A stretch of 64,000 nucleotides of DNA from Pseudobacteriovorax antillogorgiicola (GTDB taxonomy: Bacteria > Bdellovibrionota_B > Oligoflexia > Oligoflexales > Oligoflexaceae). The stretch covers positions 62,001 to 126,000 of the forward strand of contig NZ_FWZT01000003.1 of the NCBI RefSeq assembly GCF_900177345.1. The letters are read 5' to 3'. A program made the position numbers and the translations under genes. Every line of letters starts with the position of its first letter. Positions within the stretch are counted from its first letter, which is position 1. The notes under the pieces are model-generated. The model worked only from the letters and a program-made list of their open reading frames with translations. It was not told the origin of the DNA and made no database searches. Positions 25,964-33,921 of the stretch are shown here, in pieces.

Positions 25964-26863
25964 ATGAGTAAACTGTTAGCCTTTCTAGTCCTTCTCTCTA
26001 CAAGCGCAGCTCTTTCAGGAGCAGAGATCCCTGATAAGAAACCGCTGAAGGAAACCAAGGTTTTTACCTGCAATGTCCTATTCCCAAATGACAGCGTTGC
26101 TTTTCGGGAGGAAAGAATCTCCGAGTGCTTCACAGAAGTTGACCCCGAACTCATCACCTATATTCACATCGTCTCGACCGCCTCTACGACAGGAACCGCT
26201 GCTTACAATTTAGACTTGTCGGTACGTCGGTCTCAGAAGGTCAAGCGCTTTATCGAGAAGCAATTCCCCAACGTGAAACAGATTCACGAATTTGGTGGCG
26301 GGCAGAACCCTCGCTTTGGTCGACAAGCGAGAATTTTCATTGTCGTTCAGCCAAAAACGGAACAAGAAGCAAAAGAAGAGACTCCAATTGTAATTAAGGA
26401 AGTAGAAATCGAAAAAGAGCTGATTCTTGCCAAAAGAGGAGCCCGGGGCTTAGAGTTCGCCAATCAGATCGGCCTCGCCTGCGTTGATTGCTATGACCTA
26501 GATCACCGATCTTTGGGAGTTAGCCTTCGCAAGCCTATTTTTCTAAAGAATATGCCTAGTATTCGTCTCCTTGGTGGCGTTCAACTCAATCACTTCCAGT
26601 CAGCAAGCAAGAAGGACTTCCAAACTCTTGATGGAGAATTCGGTGCTCGCTATGTCCGTGATATCGAGATATTGAAAGATAGCCAGTGGTTTTGCGGAGC
26701 ATCAGGCCTCGCTGGTTTAGCCACCAACAACGACAAACTAGCGCTCAATGGCGGTCTTCGTACTGAATGTGGATTGGGCTATCAAGGAATTATGGGCAGT
26801 TTCCAATACACGCACTCATATCAAATCGTGCACTTTGGATTCAGTCTTGGCTTTGAAATATAA
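25964..26863 (+). CDS. Outer-membrane protein: degenerate OmpA-like domain followed by a beta-barrel
   Basis: 299 aa with a Sec signal peptide (cleavage near LSGA). Residues about 30-125 resemble an OmpA-type domain: NDSVAFREE, a central HIVSTAST stretch, YNLDLSVRRSQKVKRFIEKQ and FGRQARIFIVVQP. The Arg of LSxRR is kept, but the His-Thr-Asp of the peptidoglycan site is replaced by Ser-Thr-Ala, so wall binding may be lost or altered. After an acidic linker, the last 160 residues alternate as in a small barrel and end in SLGFEI. Last gene of the motor operon; it starts one base after the lipoprotein stop. Confidence 0.65.
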   Translation: MSKLLAFLVLLSTSAALSGAEIPDKKPLKETKVFTCNVLFPNDSVAFREERISECFTEVDPELITYIHIVSTASTTGTAAYNLDLSVRRSQKVKRFIEKQFPNVKQIHEFGGGQNPRFGRQARIFIVVQPKTEQEAKEETPIVIKEVEIEKELILAKRGARGLEFANQIGLACVDCYDLDHRSLGVSLRKPIFLKNMPSIRLLGGVQLNHFQSASKKDFQTLDGEFGARYVRDIEILKDSQWFCGASGLAGLATNNDKLALNGGLRTECGLGYQGIMGSFQYTHSYQIVHFGFSLGFEI

Positions 26864-27054
26864 GACAAGGCTCTCTGTAAATGTTTCACTCCTCCTAATG
26901 GATCGAGAGGTCACTAATCTAGGACTTCTCTGTAGTCCTTCTTGATCAAACGAATATCCTTGACATCTCTGGCACCGCAATCAAAAATCGGACCATAATC
27001 TATAGAAAGGGCGATCCGATTGCTGATCAACGTCGAATAATACTTTTATTTAGT

Positions 27055-27852
27055 ATGTATATTTTATCTTTGCTGCTAGTTATAAGCATACATAGTCCTA
27101 TAGCACTGGCAAACATAAACTTAACCATGGGTATTGTTCATTATCCTCCCCGTAGCGATCAAGGCCCGCCACCTCATGGTTTCACTATAGATTTAGTCAA
27201 CGAGATTTTTAAACAATCTAAGTTTTCTCCTAAATACACCGTCGTCAATTGGGCGAGGTCTCAAGTATCGGTCGCCAATGGAAGTATCGATCTAGCTTTG
27301 TATATGAAAGGGGTATCTGCTTCTAAAATCTCGGATCAATTGGATATCGGCAAACCAATTTTTCGCTCTCGATTATGCGTCTTTTATAACAAATCGAAGT
27401 TTCCTGAAAATATCACTTTCAATAGAATGAGTGATTTTTCTGGAAAGTATATGGGAAATCTTAATGGCTCAGGCCTAGAAGCCTTCTTCAAGAATAATGG
27501 CCTAAAAGTGGTCAATACTAGCACACTTTCTAGCCTGTTCAAGATGCTGTCCTTGGGGCGTTTGGACCTTGCCAATGCCGATGATGTCAGCGGTATTCAT
27601 GCTATATTCAGCCTAGGGAACGACGCCAGCACGAGAATAGGAATGCTCGATAAACCCATTAGCGTGACCGACATTTTCCTAGCCATAGGTAAGCATCGTG
27701 CCGACCACCAAATCATTCGTAAGCAGATAGAACAAGGCATGGCCAAAATATTAAAGAATGGCGCCTATAAGAGGTTGCTCGATCGATTGTATATGGGCCT
27801 TAAGTATGATGAATCAATTATCCCCTATGATTCATATCAGATAGAAAAGTAA
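27055..27852 (+). CDS. Periplasmic solute-binding-like protein (type II PBP, SBP_bac_3-like)
   Basis: 265 aa with a signal peptide ending near IALA. The pattern MGIVHYPPRS...GFTIDLVNEIFKQ, then VNWARSQVSVANGSIDLALYMKG and a C-terminal IEQGMAKILKNGAYKRLLDR is that of small polar-amino-acid-type binding proteins. No transporter permease or ATPase gene is near, so it may act as an orphan sensor partner or have another binding role. It resembles in kind the protein at 33118-33903, which is paired with a kinase. No clear ribosome-binding site precedes the ATG. Confidence 0.75.
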   Translation: MYILSLLLVISIHSPIALANINLTMGIVHYPPRSDQGPPPHGFTIDLVNEIFKQSKFSPKYTVVNWARSQVSVANGSIDLALYMKGVSASKISDQLDIGKPIFRSRLCVFYNKSKFPENITFNRMSDFSGKYMGNLNGSGLEAFFKNNGLKVVNTSTLSSLFKMLSLGRLDLANADDVSGIHAIFSLGNDASTRIGMLDKPISVTDIFLAIGKHRADHQIIRKQIEQGMAKILKNGAYKRLLDRLYMGLKYDESIIPYDSYQIEK

Positions 27853-27939
27853 CACCTTTTTGCCATACAGCGAGTTCGCTATTAGGCTCACCTGAATGGA
27901 AACTTGGAACTGAACTCAAACTCCGCTTGCTTCGTCCAT

Positions 27940-29139
27940 CTAGGCGCTTGCCTTTGGCGACGACTGCTGCTCTTCCTTGATCTTCTCTCGAAGTTTCTTT
28001 AAGGCATGGCGAGGTTTATCATAGTTTGGATTGATTTCGATCGCTTTAATGAAAGCTTTTCGAGCACTATCTAGATCCCCCATCTTCCAATATAGTTGAC
28101 CTGCATTGAAGTACAGCACATACCGAAAGACGTTTTCATGAACCTCGCTGAGAACTTCTTCGAATACTGCAACTGCGGCCTTGGTATCTTCAGTTTCATT
28201 CAATACGCGCAACGCTTCATTGTTAGCAAAATAAATCAGTTCGCTGTCGGTCATAGTTTCTTTTAACTTCGGGAGCGATGCGGCTATGTTGCCGCTCCTA
28301 AATTCAACTTTTGTCTCTATTTGCTGAGCCACAAGGTTATCTTTATCAATGGCGACCAGCTGCTTCATGTGCTTCTTGGCAGTTTTATACTCCTTAATCT
28401 CGAAGTTTGATAGACCGGCGTTTTCCAGTACTTTTATGTGATGTGGATTGACCTTCGCTAGGTCGTTTAAGTGTTGACTAGCATCCAAGAAGTTATTGCG
28501 AGCCATCAGTATCTTGGCCATACGGATCTTGCTAGGACCAGACTTAGGGTCTTTCTCTAAAACGTGTTCGAAGCAACGTTGCGCTTGATCATAGTCTTCC
28601 TTATGAAGATAGATATCTCCAAGCAGGAGGCGAGCTTTGGGATTATCGGGATTCGCATCTACCAAAGACTTAGTTAGCTCAAGTGCCATATCATCTAGCT
28701 TATTAAAGAAAGCCGTTTTCGCATTTCGATAGCCTTCCTCGAATTCAGTCAGATTGTTTTCTATTTTAGACATGTAGTTCAGTTTTTCTTCCACCCGATC
28801 CACAGTAAATGGCTTAACAAGGACATAAGGCAGATCCAAGTCTTGCAAGGTACAAATGTGATCACCTGAAACCTTGTCGGCAATGAAAAGGTGAGATTCG
28901 AGACCATAGTTACCGGTTTCTCGAATTTTCTGAATAAATACCAGGCCCGACATGGGGCTTACTTCCATTCGAGTGATAAATAGTTCAAATTGATTTCTGA
29001 TCACATGTTCGTAGGCTTCATCAGAATCCGTAAACGATTTGAACTTATTGAAATTCAAGCCTTTGAGTATTCGCTCATAGAAATCAACTTCATCTTTCGA
29101 TTTTAGGAGTAAACATATGTTACTATCAGAACTGATCAT
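27940..29139 (-). CDS. Pseudo-receiver with TPR repeats
   Basis: 399 aa. The first 125 residues have the response-regulator fold pattern, but the phospho-accepting Asp is replaced by Arg57 (FELFITRMEVSPMSGL) and the N-terminal acidic pair is absent; the KPF lysine remains. Residues about 135-390 are TPR repeats (for example AQRCFEHVLEKDPKSGPSKI, ARKAFIKAIEINPNYDKPRH). It is probably a phosphorylation-independent scaffold. The ATG follows directly after the stop of the CheY-like gene at 29140, so the two are co-translated and likely work together. Confidence 0.82.
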   Translation of the reverse strand: MISSDSNICLLLKSKDEVDFYERILKGLNFNKFKSFTDSDEAYEHVIRNQFELFITRMEVSPMSGLVFIQKIRETGNYGLESHLFIADKVSGDHICTLQDLDLPYVLVKPFTVDRVEEKLNYMSKIENNLTEFEEGYRNAKTAFFNKLDDMALELTKSLVDANPDNPKARLLLGDIYLHKEDYDQAQRCFEHVLEKDPKSGPSKIRMAKILMARNNFLDASQHLNDLAKVNPHHIKVLENAGLSNFEIKEYKTAKKHMKQLVAIDKDNLVAQQIETKVEFRSGNIAASLPKLKETMTDSELIYFANNEALRVLNETEDTKAAVAVFEEVLSEVHENVFRYVLYFNAGQLYWKMGDLDSARKAFIKAIEINPNYDKPRHALKKLREKIKEEQQSSPKASA

Positions 29140-29607
29140 CTAGTCTTCCCCAATGACTTTAAACCTCTTATTCGCGCTATCTACCTCAGAACTTTCTAGC
29201 TGACTCTGAAGCTCACTACGTCGTTTCAAGGCGTCTTCAATAAGGCTCAGTATTTTCTCTGCCGAAAAAGGTTTTTCAATAAAGGTTCCAAGTTCATAGC
29301 CTAGTAGTTCGTTGACGTCCTTCTGATTAAACGCCCCTGACATCAGGACAACAACCGTCCCAGCATTCTTTTCAGACCCTCGGATCTCTGATAGAAACTG
29401 AATCCCATTTAGTTGAGGCATCTCGATATCCGATAGAATCACGTCAAATTCTTTGCCATTTACGATATCTAGTCCTTTTAAACCATCGTTGGCTGTATCG
29501 ACCTTCCAGTCCGATTGCTCAAAACGCTCTTGAAGCACCTCTAAGAGGTCTGGATCATCATCAACGATCAAGATCCTGTCCGGCTTTATGGATTTTACCT
29601 TGCTCAT
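29140..29607 (-). CDS. Single-domain response regulator with short C-terminal tail
   Basis: 155 aa. An intact receiver (about 10-130): RILIVDDDPDLLEVL, phospho-acceptor Asp60 in DVILSDIEMP, the Ser/Thr switch in VVLMSGAF and Lys in EKPFSAEK. No output domain; the last 25 residues are charged. GAGGG precedes the ATG. It is joined to the pseudo-receiver/TPR gene and has no kinase beside it, so it may receive phosphate from one of the several Hpt-bearing kinases in the region. Confidence 0.9.
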   Translation of the reverse strand: MSKVKSIKPDRILIVDDDPDLLEVLQERFEQSDWKVDTANDGLKGLDIVNGKEFDVILSDIEMPQLNGIQFLSEIRGSEKNAGTVVVLMSGAFNQKDVNELLGYELGTFIEKPFSAEKILSLIEDALKRRSELQSQLESSEVDSANKRFKVIGED

Positions 29608-29977
29608 GGTTCCCTCGAAGCGCTATTTACTTGAGTCTATGAAGAGATCTTTGCCTCCATTGTAGCATTTCTTGTGTTCAGGGAGAAGGCTCCGCGTGCC
29701 TATTGGATGAATCGCCAGAGCACATTTTAGTGACTTAGCTCCTCGAGACTGTTTTAGAAAGCTACTGATTTGCTGACTAGTCGGTATGTAGCTATTATTT
29801 TTAGTAGAATACGAAAGTTCTATCATCCAGCCGTATTTTTTCGAATTCATTCCTGAAATAAGATTCACTATCTATCTAATTTTACGAACTATTTTAAGTA
29901 AAGTCATTTTGGACTTTTAGGAATGCTGATTGCAAAAATGTGAGTGCGATAACAAATTTGAACGGAGTGGACTCAAC
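29608..29977. other. Divergent intergenic region
   Basis: 370 bases between the response-regulator gene (minus) and the DUF1592-type gene (plus). A minus-strand open frame of 81 codons (29623-29868) lies here but has no ribosome-binding site or recognisable protein pattern, so it is not called. Confidence 0.45.
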
Positions 29978-31720
29978 ATGACATTCAAGAAGAAACTGAG
30001 CTGGATTACTGTAGGGCTGCTATGTGTTACTTCCTACTCCCAGTCTTGCACTAAAAAGCCAGAGGCACTATTGAATCGAATCGATACGGGAGGCCAGGAG
30101 TTTGCTAATCAAGAGCCACCAGGACCCGTAACCCCGGTGGAAGCGGAAAAATTCGACGCAGAACGTCAGAACGAAATTTTTAGCCTAATTGTAGATGGTG
30201 TGAGCCAAGAGACTTGTACCGATATTAATCAACGGTCTGAAGCTCGACTAATCACAGCTAATGAATACATACAGTCGGTGGAAAGTTCATTTGGTATTGA
30301 CCTTGACGATGAAGTCCTGAAAATCAGCTTACCAACAGAAACAGTTCAAGTTCTTGCCTACGACCACCTGAGTAATTTCAATAAGCTTTCTCGGGAGCGT
30401 TTAGAACGATACCTGGATGTGAATGTTAAAGTCGCCGAACAAATTCAATCAGATGCCGGCTCAATCATTGACTGTGGTCAACCTAAGCGAGACTGTATTG
30501 AATCTTGGCTTTCAGAAACCCTACCTAAAATATGGCGGATGAAAATCGATGGCGAGAGACTCCAACAAGAGATGAAGCTCGTTGATAGCTATGGTACTGA
30601 CGTCCAGGGTTTAGGACTGCTGGTTGAGAGAATTCTATTGTCTCATAATTTCCTTTTTCGCAAGCAGCTAGGCCTCGATGGACACCTTGATAGTTGGGAA
30701 GTTGCAACCGTCCTCGCTGATAGCCTTTGGGCTTCCCCGCCATCATCAAATCTTGTCGCACTAGCCGAAAGTGATAGTTTCAATAATCAGCAATCAGTTC
30801 GCCAACAAGCTCAAAGCATGATCAATGATCCCAAGTTCTATGAGGGGGTGAAGCGCTTTGTCAGTTCTTGGCTCATGACTAAGTTGATCGATAGCAAAGA
30901 CTTTGAAGCAACCGGCAATTCGGAAATCAATGCTGATATCAAAGCAATATTGAAAGAAGAATCGGCCGCATTTATCTATTTCTTAGTAAAATCAGAGCGT
31001 GATCAATTTTCAGAAATCTTCGATGCAAACTTTACGATGGGAGATGAGGCTTTCGCGGAAGTCTATGGCCTCACGGTGGGGAGCAACGATATTGAGATTC
31101 CTGGAGGTCTCAAGCCATTAAGTTACTCAGAATCAAGACAAGGGATACTCTCTCAGCCTAGCCTTGCAGTGATTACAAGCAACTTGGAAAGTACCAACCC
31201 ACCGAAACGCGGCAAACACATCATGGAAAAGTTTCTTTGCCAAAGCTTAGAAACTCCAGAAAACTTAGCTGAAGTCGTTGCTAACACACCATTCGACAAA
31301 AGTCTAAGCGTAGTCGACGCCTTCCACAAGGCTACAAGCAACGGGAGCTGTGGCGAGTGCCATTCGGTTGTTAATGGAGTTGGATTCGGTATGGAAGACA
31401 TTGGGCCGGATGGTCGCATCCAATCCACCGATAGCCATGGCTTCGATGTTATGACACCGGGCAACCTCTTTATCTCTATGAAGGACGATCAGTCCAAGAC
31501 CTTCTCGGGAGTCGCTGGCCTCAGCCAAACTCTAAAGGGAACTAAAGAAGTCGAGGTTTGTCTCGCAGTTCAAGCCTTCCGTATGATCTACGGCAGGTTA
31601 GAAAAGGAGCGAGATGTCTGTACTATCACGAATGCATACAAGCGAGCTAGTTCACAAGAACTTGAATTCGACAAGTTGTTTGTTGAGATGATTGTTGAAC
31701 GCTCACGACTGACGAAGTAG
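29978..31720 (+). CDS. DUF1592/DUF1588-type lipoprotein with CxxCH motif
   Basis: 580 aa from the ATG at 29978 (GGAGTGG seven bases upstream); the frame is open earlier, from 29930, but the signal peptide begins here. The lipobox is SYSQSC. The central part (about 200-300: LLVERILLSHNFLFRKQLG, FYEGVKRFVSSWL) fits DUF1592. The following YSESRQGILSQPSLAVITSN and PPKRGKHIMEKFLCQ fit DUF1588, which ends in a cytochrome-like CGECH motif; the C-terminus fits DUF1585. Such proteins occur with a DUF1552 protein, as here, in planctomycetes, myxobacteria and relatives. Substrate and redox role are unknown. The next gene follows after 27 bases. Confidence 0.82.
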   Translation: MTFKKKLSWITVGLLCVTSYSQSCTKKPEALLNRIDTGGQEFANQEPPGPVTPVEAEKFDAERQNEIFSLIVDGVSQETCTDINQRSEARLITANEYIQSVESSFGIDLDDEVLKISLPTETVQVLAYDHLSNFNKLSRERLERYLDVNVKVAEQIQSDAGSIIDCGQPKRDCIESWLSETLPKIWRMKIDGERLQQEMKLVDSYGTDVQGLGLLVERILLSHNFLFRKQLGLDGHLDSWEVATVLADSLWASPPSSNLVALAESDSFNNQQSVRQQAQSMINDPKFYEGVKRFVSSWLMTKLIDSKDFEATGNSEINADIKAILKEESAAFIYFLVKSERDQFSEIFDANFTMGDEAFAEVYGLTVGSNDIEIPGGLKPLSYSESRQGILSQPSLAVITSNLESTNPPKRGKHIMEKFLCQSLETPENLAEVVANTPFDKSLSVVDAFHKATSNGSCGECHSVVNGVGFGMEDIGPDGRIQSTDSHGFDVMTPGNLFISMKDDQSKTFSGVAGLSQTLKGTKEVEVCLAVQAFRMIYGRLEKERDVCTITNAYKRASSQELEFDKLFVEMIVERSRLTK

Positions 31721-31747
31721 AACTACACCTAGCAGGAGAGATACACA

Positions 31748-33007
31748 ATGGTAAAGCTAACAAGACGAAACTTTTTTAACTATGCCAGTCACACGATTGT
31801 TGCTGCAGCTCTTTGGAAAACATTTCAATCTACCCGCGCCTTTGGCGCTCAGGGACGTCGCAAGATTCTGATCTGCACGTCGCCCAATGGACACCATAAC
31901 TTTCAAGATACTGCCAATGCACTACAGAATGGACTTAGCGATAAGACTAAAGCCCAAACTCTCGTCTTAGAGGGCTTGAACTTTGCGGTCACACAAGGCG
32001 GCCTTGACTGGCATTTTGGTGAGACTTGCCTGCTAAGTTTCAGCGACAGCAAGCAACGTGCACCATCGTTCTTTACCGCTCTCGGCCTAAACAATAATGA
32101 CATCAAATACCTAGGGGTCGATGTCGGTGACCGTCATTACGCTCACGATTCGGGAAGTAACCCAATCAACGCAATACAGGACCCCCAGCTTGCGATGCGC
32201 ACCTTTTTCGGACGCTCCTTTCAAAGCGTCAATTCCCATGATTTGGCACTGATTCAAAGTGGTAAGAAGAATGTAATTGATCCATGTCTTGATGATGTCA
32301 AGCGCCTGCGCAACCTCCTTGGTTCTGACGCTGCCATTTTCAATAACTATTTAGATCAGCTCCAAAAGCACTACAATAGCCTCGCTGAACAAAGCGAAGG
32401 CGGAAATTCCGGCGGTGAAAACGCTGAAACCCCAGCAAGCATAGAAGATACTCCATTTGAAGCTCCCACCTGCAACAAAAGTCCAGCACTCAAAGGCGGA
32501 GGTTCCGTTGAGGCCAAGCACGAGGATATGCTAGAAGTCGCCTATCAACTCATGGCTTGTGATATGGCACAAGTGATCGTCCTTTCGTTTCTCAACACAA
32601 ATACCGATCCCCAGCATAACCTTATTCATTCTAATGGCTTTTCCGATGGCGGAGCCTCTTTCAAAGGGTTTACCAACTCAGTACACAATCGCATGGCAAA
32701 GTTCGCAAATCGATTGACTGAAGGAGACTATAATATTTTGGATAGGTCTGCGATGGTCTATATCAGCGAAGGAGGAGCCCACGCCGATAGCCCAAATGGC
32801 TCTTTCAACACAGGACACCCAACCCACAACATACCGTGTGCCGTCTATGGTAGCTTGGGTGGTGCCATCACTAAGAATGGTATTTTTAAGGCCAACGGTC
32901 AGACAAACAAAAACTTATGGCGTCAGTTAGCAGATGCCATGACTCCAGATGGTGAAGCTGATCTAGATAGTATTGGTGGTGGAGGCATTACACCTATCGG
33001 AATCTAA
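31748..33007 (+). CDS. DUF1552 family protein with Tat-like signal
   Basis: 419 aa. The N-terminus LTRRNFF carries a twin-arginine followed by a hydrophobic stretch and AFGAQ, so export by Tat is likely. The body has the DUF1552 pattern: SPNGHH near the start, a HFGETCLLSF region, a VDVGDRHYAHDSGSN segment and a late GGAHADSPNGSFNTGHP. His- and Asp-rich motifs suggest metal binding, as in sulfatase/phosphatase-like folds. It pairs with the upstream DUF1592-type lipoprotein (AGGAGAG ribosome-binding site). No function has been established for the pair. Confidence 0.82.
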   Translation: MVKLTRRNFFNYASHTIVAAALWKTFQSTRAFGAQGRRKILICTSPNGHHNFQDTANALQNGLSDKTKAQTLVLEGLNFAVTQGGLDWHFGETCLLSFSDSKQRAPSFFTALGLNNNDIKYLGVDVGDRHYAHDSGSNPINAIQDPQLAMRTFFGRSFQSVNSHDLALIQSGKKNVIDPCLDDVKRLRNLLGSDAAIFNNYLDQLQKHYNSLAEQSEGGNSGGENAETPASIEDTPFEAPTCNKSPALKGGGSVEAKHEDMLEVAYQLMACDMAQVIVLSFLNTNTDPQHNLIHSNGFSDGGASFKGFTNSVHNRMAKFANRLTEGDYNILDRSAMVYISEGGAHADSPNGSFNTGHPTHNIPCAVYGSLGGAITKNGIFKANGQTNKNLWRQLADAMTPDGEADLDSIGGGGITPIGI

Positions 33008-33117
33008 ATGAGGTATCAAATCAAGTGACTCAATCTTAGCGAGTGAATCGCAAAGTGGGATACTCTATTCCATCACACTCGAAAGGTTTACCAGACAATT
33101 TCGCAGCCATCTTGCCC

Positions 33118-33903
33118 CTAAGGACGAGATGGTTTTTTCGTTTTTTCCACCTTTGTCCAGTGATCATAAATCTTCTGATAACTACCATCCTGCCTTGCTT
33201 TCTTTAAGCCTAGATTAAACACTTTACAAAGGTTCGCATCAAGAAATCCTGCTCGAAACGGCGTTGTAGGTAGAATAGAGTGTTTCGTCACAGGTATTTC
33301 GGCAACCTCACTATGGCGATCTCGCTCAGCTAGTTGCTTTCGATAGTAATCAAAAATTGTCGACTCCATTACAATAAGGTCGGCTCTTTTAAAAAAAAGT
33401 TGTTTGACTACCCCTAATATATTCGAAGACTCACCATAAGACATGACCGATGGGCTATCAACGGCCTTGTTATATTCATCTCCTAGATAGAGCTTAGCAT
33501 CCTGAAACGAGCTTATCCGAGGTTTGTCTAATTTGGTAATATCTTTGGGTCTTGCAAGACTAGGATAGTTTTGACTTTCCAATGTTATCGCCATATTTTC
33601 AAAATTGATATAGACCTCAGTATAACAAAGCCCTTCGACTTCGCTTTGTCGATCGACAATTCCAATTCCCTGTACTTTCTGGTTTTTAAGATAAGTTCGT
33701 GTTCTCTTATTTGGAAGAACCCTAACCTGAACTTTGGAGCCAGTCGCTTGAATAAAGTGATTGATAAGATCAACAGCCAGTCCTCGGCCATCGGCAAAAG
33801 CAAAAGGTGGAATATCGCCAAAAGACATCGGTATGTCTTTGGCAGCAAGGTTATCCGTAGCGAAAGCCAGTTCTAAGAGAAGTAAAGAACTCATCCATTT
33901 CAT
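33118..33903 (-). CDS. Periplasmic solute-binding-like protein paired with a sensor kinase
   Basis: 261 aa with a short signal peptide. IPMSFGDIPPFAFADGRGLAVDLINHF and the C-terminal FNLGLKKARQDGSYQKIYDHWTK mark a type II periplasmic binding protein (SBP_bac_3-like). The gene starts 18 bases after the stop of the kinase gene and is transcribed with it, so it probably presents a ligand to that kinase rather than to a transporter; none is encoded nearby. Ligand unknown. Confidence 0.78.
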   Translation of the reverse strand: MKWMSSLLLLELAFATDNLAAKDIPMSFGDIPPFAFADGRGLAVDLINHFIQATGSKVQVRVLPNKRTRTYLKNQKVQGIGIVDRQSEVEGLCYTEVYINFENMAITLESQNYPSLARPKDITKLDKPRISSFQDAKLYLGDEYNKAVDSPSVMSYGESSNILGVVKQLFFKRADLIVMESTIFDYYRKQLAERDRHSEVAEIPVTKHSILPTTPFRAGFLDANLCKVFNLGLKKARQDGSYQKIYDHWTKVEKTKKPSRP

Positions 33904-33921
33904 GATGTTATACCACTTAAA

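Noticed and set aside
20825-26863. Ordinary flagellar operon
   Set aside because: No export apparatus, rod, hook, filament, switch or flagellar regulator gene is present, and the FliF/FliG-like protein is not a standard version of either. A separate flagellar set elsewhere in the genome cannot be excluded.
29623-29868. 81-codon minus-strand frame just upstream of the response-regulator gene
   Set aside because: No ribosome-binding site or family pattern; the response-regulator gene has its own good GAGGG site.
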